A stretch of DNA of 14,502 bases from Caryophanales bacterium. GTDB taxonomy: Bacteria > Bacillota_I > Bacilli_A > RF39 > UBA660. The stretch is from contig JAEEZO010000007.1 of NCBI GenBank assembly GCA_016291895.1, forward strand, positions 1 through 14,502, given 5' to 3'. Positions 1-7,352 of the stretch are shown one piece after another. The translations under genes and the position numbers were made by a program. The notes under the pieces are model-generated. The model was not told the origin of the DNA. It ran no database searches and saw nothing but the letters and a program-made list of their open reading frames with translations. How positions within the stretch are numbered: the first letter of the stretch is position 1; the number at the start of each line of letters is the position of its first letter.

Positions 1-75
1 ACCTATTCCATTATTATCAAGCGTAATTGTTGTACTACTAATTTCTTTTACAGTACCTTTTATATAATTATACAT
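1..75 (-). CDS. ruvA: Holliday junction helicase subunit RuvA, N-terminal fragment (runs off the window)
   Basis: The reverse strand from an ATG at 75-73 reads MYNYIKGTVKEISSTTITL followed by DNNGIG, 25 residues in all, then leaves the window. This matches the start of the RuvA OB-fold (M-x-x-Y-x-x-G-x-V then a hydrophobic strand and a NGIG/NGVG turn). RuvA binds four-way DNA junctions as a tetramer and loads the RuvB motor for branch migration during recombination repair. A GGTGA Shine-Dalgarno lies five bases upstream of the ATG. An ATG at 80-78 is in another frame and stops after six codons. It follows the MBL gene on the same strand but is separated from it by a terminator and has its own promoter. 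Only 25 residues are visible, so the call rests on a short but characteristic match. ruvB would be expected just outside the window. Confidence 0.8.
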   Translation of the reverse strand, partial: MYNYIKGTVKEISSTTITLDNNGIG

Positions 76-91
76 AACATTCACCAATGAT

Positions 92-120
92 AGTATACAA
101 TAAAATTTATTATTTTTATA
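92..120 (-). promoter_or_regulatory. Promoter of ruvA
   Basis: On the reverse strand a TATACT -10 box lies at 97-92, six bases before the GGTGA Shine-Dalgarno of ruvA. No good -35 is seen at 16-18 bases; the hexamer there is AT-only. A start about seven bases past the box would give a leader of about 11 nt. The same spacing recurs at scpA, murG and the gene at 14420, which raises confidence in this weak site. Confidence 0.5.
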
Positions 121-129
121 GGTTTTTAC

Positions 130-159
130 AAAAAAGACTTATTATTAATAAGCCTTTTT
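130..159 (-). terminator. Intrinsic terminator of the pilin/MBL operon
   Basis: On the reverse strand there is a 13-pair stem (159-147 with 143-131, one G-U pair) and a three-base AAT loop. Its descending arm ends in six T residues. The stem starts inside the TAA stop codon (160-158) of the MBL gene. It separates that operon from ruvA. Confidence 0.8.
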
Positions 160-1957
160 ATCTTTTATATGTACTTGCTTGCGTATTCATATATACTTTT
201 ACTTTTTCACCATCACTAATAAGTGTTAAATTACCTGTTGATGAATCACTTTGACGATACATTGTAATACCATGTTGTTTAATACGATTAATATTAGAAC
301 TACTTGGATATTTAGAAGCCTTGTAATTTGGTACAATCATAATCTTTGGACTAATAGCGTTCAATGTTTTATCATACATTGGATCATTACCATGATGTGG
401 ATATTTCATAACATCAACTTTAATTGAATTTAAGCCAATCTTTTTAGCATTATCCAAAAGTCCACTTGGATTATGAATAGAACTATAAGAGTCCCCTGTG
501 AACATAAAACTTGTATTGCCATATTTAAGAATAAAAACAAAGGAGTTATTGTTATTATTACAAGTCTTACTTAAAGGACCTAAATAGTATATTTTAATTT
601 CCCCGATATCCATCTTACTTGGAATAGGTTGCGTTGTTGCTGTCTTATTATGTCTTTTCATAGCAGAAAGAACTTTTCTTACATCATTATCTCTTTCACA
701 TTGGCAATTACTACGACATTTGTAAATGTCAACAGGATATATTATTTTATCTACAGAAAAATTATCTAAAATATCAGCTTGAGCTTCAATATGATCATAC
801 TCAACATGAGAACCAATCATCGCATCAATCTTTTTAACACCTAAACCTTTTAAGTATTCAATATCACGTTTAGCACCACCAGCTCTTCCACCATCAATAT
901 AAATAACTTTACTATCCGTTCTAATTAGAATGGAATCATCATAGAAACCACTAGCAATAAAGTGAATTTCCATATTACCATCTAAAATACTTCCTTCAAG
1001 ACTACATGTTAATTCTTTGGTATTACCAACTAAATCATATATTATTACGCGATTGTTTTTCGAAACACTATTAATAACATAAGGATTTTTAGTTGATTCA
1101 ACACCATTATATTTATATTTAATAATTGGTTTATTAGCTTTAACAGTAATGGTTGTTTTTTTATCTTTAACTGTTGCTACACAACTTCCAGATAAATCTT
1201 CTTTATCAATATTTTCAATATCAATAATTCTTTCATAAGCATTATTATATTTATCATAAATCGTAAACTTATATTTACCATTTTTATCAATATGATATTT
1301 GGTATCAGTATCCATACTAGTACCATCAGGTAAAAGATATTTTAATACTTTAGTATTATCTACTTGAATATTAAAATCCAATTCTTTAACCGCTTCTTTA
1401 GGATAATCAATTTTTAAATATTCACTAAAATCACTTATATGAATTTTTCTTTCTAAAGTTCTACTTATTTCTTCAAAAGTATATGTAATGATATAAACTC
1501 CACTTTTACTATAATCAACATTACCTGTAATTTTTATTTTATCAATAGCATCTACACCATTATAATAAGCTTCTACTTTTGGATCATCATATTTTCCATT
1601 TAAAACAATGTAGACATCACTCTCCCCTTTAAGAGCAAATGATGTTAATTTTTTAACTTCAATTTGTCTTGTTAAGACTAAATCTTTATATTTATACGTT
1701 CTAGTATATACACCAATTTCATCTACTTTAACATCACCAGAAATGATAACATCTTTTGATACATCTACACCATTTTCAATTGCCTTAACACCAGGATCAA
1801 AAAAGGGAGAACCTAAATTATGATATATATATTCTTCACCATATAATTCAAAAATCATTTTCTCTTCTTGGGAACTATCAAACAGTAAAAAAGAAGAAAC
1901 TATTACGATTAAAACAATTAATACTATGATAATAATATTTAAACCATTTTTCTTCAT
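158..1957 (-). CDS. Membrane-anchored Ig-like/ComEC-type metallo-beta-lactamase-fold protein
   Basis: 599 residues. Residues 7-26 are one hydrophobic helix after MKKNG, either a signal anchor or an uncleaved signal. Residues about 35-103 and 107-174 are two DUF5011-like Ig domains (each with a D-P-x-V near the start and a G-V-Y-x-x-T-Y strand). Residues about 178-250 and 257-320 look like two further beta domains. Residues 328-599 are an MBL domain of the ComEC/Rec2 type. It opens HFIASGFYDDSILI, has IDGG at 354-357, and carries the metal motif SHVEYDH (H384, E386, D388, H389). FTGD at 486-489 and PHHGN at 520-524 follow. The second metal position is Glu where classical MBLs have His; ComEC-type domains commonly have Asp there, so hydrolase activity (possibly nuclease) remains plausible. 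A Cys cluster (C414, C418, C420) is unusual. No ComEC channel helices are present. It is last in the operon, has a strong AAAGGAG Shine-Dalgarno, and probably acts outside the membrane. The substrate is unknown. Confidence 0.8.
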   Translation of the reverse strand: MKKNGLNIIIIVLIVLIVIVSSFLLFDSSQEEKMIFELYGEEYIYHNLGSPFFDPGVKAIENGVDVSKDVIISGDVKVDEIGVYTRTYKYKDLVLTRQIEVKKLTSFALKGESDVYIVLNGKYDDPKVEAYYNGVDAIDKIKITGNVDYSKSGVYIITYTFEEISRTLERKIHISDFSEYLKIDYPKEAVKELDFNIQVDNTKVLKYLLPDGTSMDTDTKYHIDKNGKYKFTIYDKYNNAYERIIDIENIDKEDLSGSCVATVKDKKTTITVKANKPIIKYKYNGVESTKNPYVINSVSKNNRVIIYDLVGNTKELTCSLEGSILDGNMEIHFIASGFYDDSILIRTDSKVIYIDGGRAGGAKRDIEYLKGLGVKKIDAMIGSHVEYDHIEAQADILDNFSVDKIIYPVDIYKCRSNCQCERDNDVRKVLSAMKRHNKTATTQPIPSKMDIGEIKIYYLGPLSKTCNNNNNSFVFILKYGNTSFMFTGDSYSSIHNPSGLLDNAKKIGLNSIKVDVMKYPHHGNDPMYDKTLNAISPKIMIVPNYKASKYPSSSNINRIKQHGITMYRQSDSSTGNLTLISDGEKVKVYMNTQASTYKR

Positions 1958-1981
1958 AATTTCTCCTTTCGATAATATAAA

Positions 1982-2001
1982 AAATTCTTATAAAAGAATT
2001 T
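1982..2001 (-). terminator. Weak AT-rich hairpin between the mini-protein and the MBL gene
   Basis: On the reverse strand an eight-pair stem (2001-1994 with 1989-1982, TTAT loop) is followed by a short T run. It starts directly after the stop codon of the 33-residue gene. It has only one G-C pair and would be a weak or partial terminator, or a processing site that tunes expression of the MBL gene. Confidence 0.3.
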
Positions 2002-2002
2002 C

Positions 2003-2104
2003 TTATATAATTGATAAAACAAATAAAATTAAACCAACGATAATAAAGATTACAATGGCTAGAATTATATGATCTTTATAATCTTCTTCTCTAGACATCT
2101 TCAT
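2003..2104 (-). CDS. 33-residue single-helix membrane mini-protein
   Basis: This is a short frame from ATG at 2104-2102 to TAA at 2005-2003. It encodes a charged head, MKMSREEDYKDH, followed by one continuous hydrophobic helix of about 21 residues (IILAIVIFIIVGLIL... to the C-terminus). Its Shine-Dalgarno, GAGG, sits inside the last two codons of the upstream membrane protein gene (GAG GAT TAA), seven bases from the ATG. The start is one base beyond the preceding TAA, so translation is likely coupled. No cleavable signal is seen, and the likely topology is N-terminus in the cytoplasm. Such a protein could be a small assembly or regulatory subunit of the pilus-like operon. I do not recognise a family. 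A second ATG at 2098-2096 is less well placed for the Shine-Dalgarno. Support is the charge/hydrophobic layout, the good ribosome site and the snug fit between two genes. Confidence 0.65.
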   Translation of the reverse strand: MKMSREEDYKDHIILAIVIFIIVGLILFVLSII

Positions 2105-2105
2105 A

Positions 2106-3794
2106 TTAATCCTCATTAGAAACGAAGTTTTTGTCATCATTTATTACATTACTATAATCATCTTTACTATTATTAGACTCTTCTTCAGTTTCAACTACAT
2201 TTTCTTCTTTTTTATCTATTTCATCTTCTGAATTAGTTAATAAAAGTTTATATTTAACATCTCTTGTAGTAATTAATAAATACTTTTTACTAGCAGATAA
2301 AATATCTGAATTTATACTTAAATATAGTTTTTGTTCTCCATCAATATTAACATGATCAAGTATTTTAACAGATTCAGCATTATCAATATAAATCTTTCCA
2401 TCTAATTCATAGAAGATAGATAAGTAATATTCTAACTTCGCATTATTTTCTTTATTATCAGTATATTTTAAATCAAGTTCTAATATATTGTCATTTATAT
2501 CTGGTTGAATACGTTTAGTATACGTTTGACAATTATCTCCATTACAATTCTTATCAGGAAGTTTATAACTTATAGTACCTTTATGAATTTTACTTGAATT
2601 AATTGTAATTCCATCCAATAAAGGTATTTCTTCACCATATTTAAATTCAATTTCTTCATAGCCTGTTTTTGAATTACCTTGCTCCATATAATTAGTTTTA
2701 ATTTTATGATATTTACCATCATTCATATATATTTCAAGAGAAACATCTCTTACTTTTATATCTTTATCGTATGCAAAAACAACAACTCTATCGATATATT
2801 CTTTATTAGCAGGAAATTTATCACCACTAATAACATATGATCCCATATCACTTAAAAGCGAAGTAGCATTTTGAACAGGAAAATAATAATCACCATTAAT
2901 CGTCAATCTAAGCATACTATTTCCATAAGTGAAACTATAACCACCTACATTAAGATCAAAAAGTACACCAACATATTTAGATTTTGTTCCATATGTTTTT
3001 TGATAAGGATTAAGATTGGTTAAATAAACACGATCAATCTTTATTGAAGAATCAATATAATCTAAATAAATCCATTCTCCCATTTTATATGTTTTATTCG
3101 TAACAAAGAATGTATATAGTAAAAAGACTGCTAAAATACCACATAAAACATAACCAATCTTTTTTAAAACAACTTTATTATCTTCAACAAAATATTTAAA
3201 TTGTCTTCGCTCTTTTCTTACAGTATTTAATATTTTATCTTTATCAAGATTAAAGTTTAATTCAACTTCTTCATTATCACTTGATGAAATATTTAATTCT
3301 TTTTTATCTTTTTCAAAACTAAACTTCTTTATATCAAATCCAAAAGCTCTTACAAAACTAAAACCAACAAAAGCATATGCGGCTAAATATATAATAACCG
3401 AAGAATCTCTAAATAAAACGAGACTTCTTGGTGAATACGTTGTAGTATCTACACTTGTAAAATATCCACGATAAATAAAGTAGAAAACAAGAAGAAAAGC
3501 TCCATATCCCATTATAATTTTATAAAAGAGAACAGGCTTATTCTTTTTCTTCATCAAAAAGAAAATGGAAAATGCTAGAAATATTAAAAGTAATATCGCT
3601 AGTAGTAAAAGAAATGATGTATATTTGCTTTCAAGACCTACTCCACCAGAATAATTATTATTTAAAATTACTCCTTTAAAAAATTGATATAAATCTCTAA
3701 GAGAAAGTAATAGATAACAAAAGATTAAAAATATTCCAATATGTATAAGTTTAAAATGCTTTATCAAAAAAGCATAAGGTTTTCTAATAATCAT
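2106..3794 (-). CDS. Five-helix membrane protein with large extracellular beta domain, unknown function
   Basis: 562 residues, not recognised as a named family. Four predicted helices cover about 17-32, 58-81, 91-109 and 131-149. A charged cytoplasmic segment at about 152-210 contains a KERR cluster, and a fifth helix spans 211-230. Residues about 235-520 should then lie outside the cell. They are rich in beta-like strands, with a KYVGVLFDLNV segment (273-283) and a later VVVFAYDKD segment (337-345). That spacing resembles DUF4352-type Ig-like domains, but this is only a guess. C417 and C422 could form a disulfide. The last 40 residues are very acidic (EDEIDKKEENVVETEEE) and look disordered. 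The start has a GGGAG Shine-Dalgarno nine bases upstream, and the gene lies 25 bases after the prepilin-like gene. Its position between a prepilin-like protein and an extracellular MBL protein suggests a membrane platform or anchoring role in the same structure. Confidence 0.7.
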   Translation of the reverse strand: MIIRKPYAFLIKHFKLIHIGIFLIFCYLLLSLRDLYQFFKGVILNNNYSGGVGLESKYTSFLLLLAILLLIFLAFSIFFLMKKKNKPVLFYKIIMGYGAFLLVFYFIYRGYFTSVDTTTYSPRSLVLFRDSSVIIYLAAYAFVGFSFVRAFGFDIKKFSFEKDKKELNISSSDNEEVELNFNLDKDKILNTVRKERRQFKYFVEDNKVVLKKIGYVLCGILAVFLLYTFFVTNKTYKMGEWIYLDYIDSSIKIDRVYLTNLNPYQKTYGTKSKYVGVLFDLNVGGYSFTYGNSMLRLTINGDYYFPVQNATSLLSDMGSYVISGDKFPANKEYIDRVVVFAYDKDIKVRDVSLEIYMNDGKYHKIKTNYMEQGNSKTGYEEIEFKYGEEIPLLDGITINSSKIHKGTISYKLPDKNCNGDNCQTYTKRIQPDINDNILELDLKYTDNKENNAKLEYYLSIFYELDGKIYIDNAESVKILDHVNIDGEQKLYLSINSDILSASKKYLLITTRDVKYKLLLTNSEDEIDKKEENVVETEEESNNSKDDYSNVINDDKNFVSNED

Positions 3795-3819
3795 ACTATT
3801 TTACTCCCATCTTTTTATT

Positions 3820-5319
3820 CTAACCATTCTTAATTAATATTCCATTAAAACAACCAGTTTCTATATCTCCACCAATACATGACCATGTAGATTTTGGAAT
3901 TTGACTCTTAAAATTATTAATTGCTGATTCACTAAATAAGTTTAAAGCATTTTTATCAATAACCTTTATATTATTTAATTTAATAGTTCTAATACCAGTA
4001 TTCTTAAAAGCTTCATAACCAATAACAGTTACATTATATCCATATATTGTTGTTGGAATAATAACATCTTTTGAACAAGAACTATCATATCCAATAATAG
4101 CTACTTCTGGTGTTGGTAAAGTAGTATCTGAACCATTATAATTAAAATTAAAGGCTTTTTCAGCAAATCTAGCATGTTCAAAATTTGCCCAATCACTTTG
4201 AAGATCTAAATTATTAAACTTGTTTAAATAACAAAAATTCCATAATTCACTGTTAGACATTTTTCTTTCTGAACCCTCTATCTTTACCACTTTATCTTTA
4301 AAATAATTCATACATCTTGTTTTAGTCATACCAGCTTTATATTTGTAATCGGGCTTATTTATATCACTTATTCTATAAATAGTATAAAATTGATCATTAG
4401 TTGCTGAATTACGATCATGGAAAAAATAATATAATTTATTGTTTTTTCGATCAGAATCTGAATAAGCTGGACGATTTATGTCTTTATAATAATATTTATA
4501 AAAATATTTATAACCTGGAATTATCTGAGTTTTAAAACAATTTATATTATTATTTGAAGGTTTCATTGGAAGGACATTGATTGATTCCTTATAAGCAGGT
4601 TCATCTGCTGTTCCATCATACATAGGATTTGGATATAAATAATAGAATAATAAAAATCCTTTTGAAGAATCTGGAGTAGTTCCTGCAGGTTCTTTTACTT
4701 CTTTTAAGGCACTTTTAAATAAATCAACTGTATCTTTATCATCAAACACTGATGAACCAAATTTACCATCACTAACTACAGTTCCTGCCATATCTGTTCG
4801 ATAACCTATTTTAATTTTTGCACGTTTATATGCCTGAATACCTGTAGTCATAAAATCATCTAGTTTGCTCGCATTAATATAAAATATTAGGTAATGATTA
4901 ATATATCCTTCACCTTTATCATCTTTTATATGTTCTCTTGCTCCCATTTGTTCCATTAAACTATTGCAATAATCTTTACTATAGATAGTACTTACTAATT
5001 TCCTGTTTGATCCAGAAAAGCCATCTCTAGTAGTGTTATGACATACAATCCATGTATAATCCAAATCTTTAATAGCGAACTTATTACTACTATTAAAATT
5101 TTGAGCACTTGGATTATTGAAGTACTCATCACGATAGATAAATTTACGTAAAGTATAATTATTGAAGACAGAATCAATATTTCCCATCTGTTCCATTCTT
5201 GTATTATAATACCCCATTAAAGGTGCAACAGACTTGAATAAAAAGACAAATATTGAAGCCGCAAAAACCGTTACAGCTAGTGTCTCTATTAATATAAACC
5301 CCTTTGAATTTATTCTCAT
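3820..5319 (-). CDS. Large prepilin-like protein with BspA-type leucine-rich C-terminus
   Basis: 499 residues. The N-terminus MRINSKG|FILIETLAV is a class III (type IV prepilin) signal. A short basic leader ends in Gly7, Phe8 is +1, Glu12 is +5, and the hydrophobic stretch runs to about residue 34. Cleavage and methylation by a PilD/ComC-type peptidase are expected. Residues about 40-390 are a Tyr/Asn-rich body I do not recognise, with scattered Cys (93, 118, 261, 336, 363). Residues about 395-499 resemble a BspA-like leucine-rich repeat (LRR_5), for example VIIPTTIYGYNVTVIGYEAF (419-438) then TIKLNNIKVIDKNAL (445-459). It also has three Cys (415, 481, 490). Major pilins are 120-200 residues, so this is more likely a minor or tip pseudopilin carrying an adhesive module. 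It is first in its operon, ends in TAG, and diverges from the PilB-type ATPase gene. The ribosome site is modest (GGATGTGA). Confidence 0.8.
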   Translation of the reverse strand: MRINSKGFILIETLAVTVFAASIFVFLFKSVAPLMGYYNTRMEQMGNIDSVFNNYTLRKFIYRDEYFNNPSAQNFNSSNKFAIKDLDYTWIVCHNTTRDGFSGSNRKLVSTIYSKDYCNSLMEQMGAREHIKDDKGEGYINHYLIFYINASKLDDFMTTGIQAYKRAKIKIGYRTDMAGTVVSDGKFGSSVFDDKDTVDLFKSALKEVKEPAGTTPDSSKGFLLFYYLYPNPMYDGTADEPAYKESINVLPMKPSNNNINCFKTQIIPGYKYFYKYYYKDINRPAYSDSDRKNNKLYYFFHDRNSATNDQFYTIYRISDINKPDYKYKAGMTKTRCMNYFKDKVVKIEGSERKMSNSELWNFCYLNKFNNLDLQSDWANFEHARFAEKAFNFNYNGSDTTLPTPEVAIIGYDSSCSKDVIIPTTIYGYNVTVIGYEAFKNTGIRTIKLNNIKVIDKNALNLFSESAINNFKSQIPKSTWSCIGGDIETGCFNGILIKNG

Positions 5320-5336
5320 AAAATCACATCCATATC

Positions 5337-5365
5337 TTGATTATTAACTACAATTATTATATAAT
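5337..5365 (+). promoter_or_regulatory. Promoter of the PilB-type ATPase gene (divergent intergenic region)
   Basis: TTGATT (5337-5342), a 17-base spacer and a perfect TATAAT (5360-5365) lie ahead of the ATPase gene, giving a leader of about 50 nt. On the opposite strand TATAAT boxes occur at 5361-5356 and 5373-5368 with poor -35 partners. One of them may drive the prepilin operon. If so, the two divergent promoters overlap and could be co-regulated. Confidence 0.65.
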
Positions 5366-5421
5366 AAATTATAGTAAAACGCTAGGGGAAAAATAAAAAA
5401 GAATAAAAAAGGAGCATCATT

Positions 5422-6747
5422 ATGTTAGAGTATGATTTTAAAAATCAAGAAATCGCTGATATTGTAAATACAATGATAATCTATGCTGTATCAGAAAAAG
5501 CTAGTGATATTCACTTCGACCCTTTTGAGGAAGGATTAAAGGTTCGATTTAGAATAGATGGTGTTTTGCAAACTCATACTATCGTTCCTATTATGTATCA
5601 AAGAAACCTAGTAACAAGAATTAAACTAATATCAAATATGAATATTACGGAATCAAGACTTCCACAGGATGGTGCAATTAAAGGTAGTATTAACGGTATT
5701 GACCTTGATATGCGTGTATCAACATTAAATACCAATTTAGGTGAAAAAGTCGTTATCCGTGTACTTGACTATTCTAAAAGTTCTGATGGACTTGAATCTT
5801 TAGGATTTTCTGAAAAGAACCTTGAAAAAGTAAAAAGAATGATTCAAGTACCAAATGGAATTATCCTTATTACTGGTGCTACTGGTTCAGGTAAATCAAC
5901 AACAACTTATACAATGCTTAAAACATTAAATACAGAAGATGTAAATATCATAACTGTTGAAGACCCCGTAGAAATGAATATTGAAGGTATTAACCAAGTA
6001 CAAGTTAACTCTGAAATTGGTTTAACATTTGGTCGTGTTTTACGTAGTATCTTACGTCAGGACCCAAATATTATCCTTATCGGTGAAATTCGTGACTCTG
6101 AAACTGCTCAAATCGCTGTTCGTGCATCTATTACAGGTCACGTTGTATTCTCAACAATCCACACCAATAACTCATTATCAACAATTGAACGTTTATTAGA
6201 TATGGATGTTGAACGATATTTATTATCAAGTGCGATGACAGGTATTGTATCTCAAAAATTAGCAAGACGTTTATGTAAACACTGTCGAATTGAACGCGAA
6301 ACAACATCATATGAAAAAGAAATCTTCAAAAAAGCTTTAGGAAAAGATATACAGACTGTTCTAGACGCTCATGAAGGTGGTTGTGATAAATGTCGTAATG
6401 GCTATTCTGGACGTATTGCTATTCATGAAGTATTATTAATTAATGATGAGATAAGAAATGCTATTAACGATGAAAAACTTCCAAGAGAAGAATTAAAACG
6501 ACTTGTTTATACAAAAGATGTTACAACCCTACTTCAAGATGGTCTTGAAAAAGTTGTTGAAGGAATTACATCATTCGATGAAATATATAAACTAGTTGAA
6601 ATCGATAATGAACTTGATAACTTATATGATCAAGAAATCGGAACAAAGATTGATAAAGAAATGGATCAAAAGATTATGAATGGTGAAATTGAAACTCAAG
6701 AAGATCAATTTGATAAAACCGAAGTTCTAGATTTAAATGGTAATTAA
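5422..6747 (+). CDS. Type IV pilus/type II secretion/competence assembly ATPase (PilB/GspE/ComGA family)
   Basis: 441 residues. This hexameric cytoplasmic ATPase powers pilin extrusion. Residues about 8-118 are the N2 domain (ASDIHFDPFEEG at 27-38, then RFRIDGVLQ). Next come Walker A GATGSGKST (152-160), the Asp box ITVEDPVE (177-184), the Walker B region NIILIGEIRD (216-225) and the His box TGHVVFSTIHTN (238-249). Zinc-type Cys pairs CKHC (285-288) and CDKC (321-324) mark PilB/GspE extension ATPases rather than PilT retraction ATPases. The N1 domain of PilB and GspE is absent, as in ComGA. A C-terminal tail of about 50 residues (392-441) is acidic and lies beyond the usual end. The Shine-Dalgarno GGAG is at 5411-5414. 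No PilC platform or peptidase is beside it. The divergent prepilin-like gene is the likely client. The choice between pilB, gspE and comGA cannot be made from one gene, so no symbol is given. Confidence 0.93.
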   Translation: MLEYDFKNQEIADIVNTMIIYAVSEKASDIHFDPFEEGLKVRFRIDGVLQTHTIVPIMYQRNLVTRIKLISNMNITESRLPQDGAIKGSINGIDLDMRVSTLNTNLGEKVVIRVLDYSKSSDGLESLGFSEKNLEKVKRMIQVPNGIILITGATGSGKSTTTYTMLKTLNTEDVNIITVEDPVEMNIEGINQVQVNSEIGLTFGRVLRSILRQDPNIILIGEIRDSETAQIAVRASITGHVVFSTIHTNNSLSTIERLLDMDVERYLLSSAMTGIVSQKLARRLCKHCRIERETTSYEKEIFKKALGKDIQTVLDAHEGGCDKCRNGYSGRIAIHEVLLINDEIRNAINDEKLPREELKRLVYTKDVTTLLQDGLEKVVEGITSFDEIYKLVEIDNELDNLYDQEIGTKIDKEMDQKIMNGEIETQEDQFDKTEVLDLNGN

Positions 6748-6777
6748 AAAAGATAAAGTAAAAACTTTATCTTTTTT
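6746..6777. terminator. Bidirectional intrinsic terminator between the PilB-type gene and scpB
   Basis: A perfect 14-pair stem (6746-6759 with 6764-6777) has an AAAA loop, an A run on one side and a T run on the other. It therefore works in both directions for the two convergent genes. It overlaps both stop codons (TAA at 6745-6747 on +, TAA at 6779-6777 on -). Confidence 0.9.
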
Positions 6778-7352
6778 TATATAACTTCATCTTTATAACT
6801 AGATTCATATAAATCAACTTCACTATCATCATTATCATTATTATCAATATTAATTTTAGGAAGTTCACTAATATTTGATAGACCAAAGTAATCTAAAAAT
6901 TCATTGGTTGTTCGATAAAGAATTGGTCTTCCTGGTAGACTACTTCTTCCATCTTCTTTAATAAGTCCTTTAGCTACAAGTTTTCTTATCAATTGAGCTG
7001 TTTGAACACCACGTATCTCATCAACTTGTACTCTTGTTATTGGTTCATTATAAGCAATAATCGCAAGTGTTTCTAAAGCACTATTTGATAAACTATTATT
7101 TTCTTCATTAAATAGTAATTTTTCATAATACTCTCGATGTTCTTTTTTGGTTGTTAATTTAAAAGCATCTCCTAAAATATGAATATGTAAGCCACTATTA
7201 ACATTTTCATATTTTTTTTCAAGTTCATTGATTAAACTATAAGCCATATCTTTATCTACTTCTAATATTTCCATTATTTGATTTAAGGTTAATCCATCAT
7301 CGCCAACAACAAATAATAAACCTTCTAGAATACCTATTTTATTATCATCCAT
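6777..7352 (-). CDS. scpB: Segregation and condensation protein B
   Basis: 191 residues. ScpB dimerises and binds the ScpA kleisin to regulate the SMC complex during chromosome segregation. It has two winged-helix domains: about 5-80 (ILEGLLFVVGDDGLTLNQI) and about 88-160. The hallmark ALETLAIIAYNEPITRVQVD starts at residue 92 and continues to EIRGV, followed by LIRKLVAKGLIKEDGR and LPGRPILYRTT (139-149), FLDYFGL and a SELP segment. A short acidic Asn/Asp tail follows. The length is usual for the family. The ATG overlaps the scpA stop by one base (TAATG). A GAGGCG Shine-Dalgarno lies in the last scpA codons, so translation is probably coupled to scpA. Confidence 0.96.
   Translation of the reverse strand: MDDNKIGILEGLLFVVGDDGLTLNQIMEILEVDKDMAYSLINELEKKYENVNSGLHIHILGDAFKLTTKKEHREYYEKLLFNEENNSLSNSALETLAIIAYNEPITRVQVDEIRGVQTAQLIRKLVAKGLIKEDGRSSLPGRPILYRTTNEFLDYFGLSNISELPKINIDNNDNDDSEVDLYESSYKDEVI

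Noticed and set aside
78..80. Second ATG upstream of ruvA
   Set aside because: It is in another frame that stops after six codons; the in-frame ATG at 75 has the correct GGTGA spacing.
4995..5177. Open frame of 60 codons on the reverse strand inside the prepilin-like gene
   Set aside because: It lies wholly within a well-supported gene in another frame, has no convincing ribosome site, and encodes a composition expected from the shifted codons.
4944..5205. Two near-identical MEQMG segments in the prepilin-like protein (residues 42-46 and 122-126)
   Set aside because: Only five residues match and the flanks differ, so this is not evidence of an internal repeat.
5337..5400. Possible competence-type regulator box or CRISPR-like repeat in the divergent intergenic region
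   Set aside because: No inverted or direct repeat beyond AT-rich chance matches and promoter hexamers was found.
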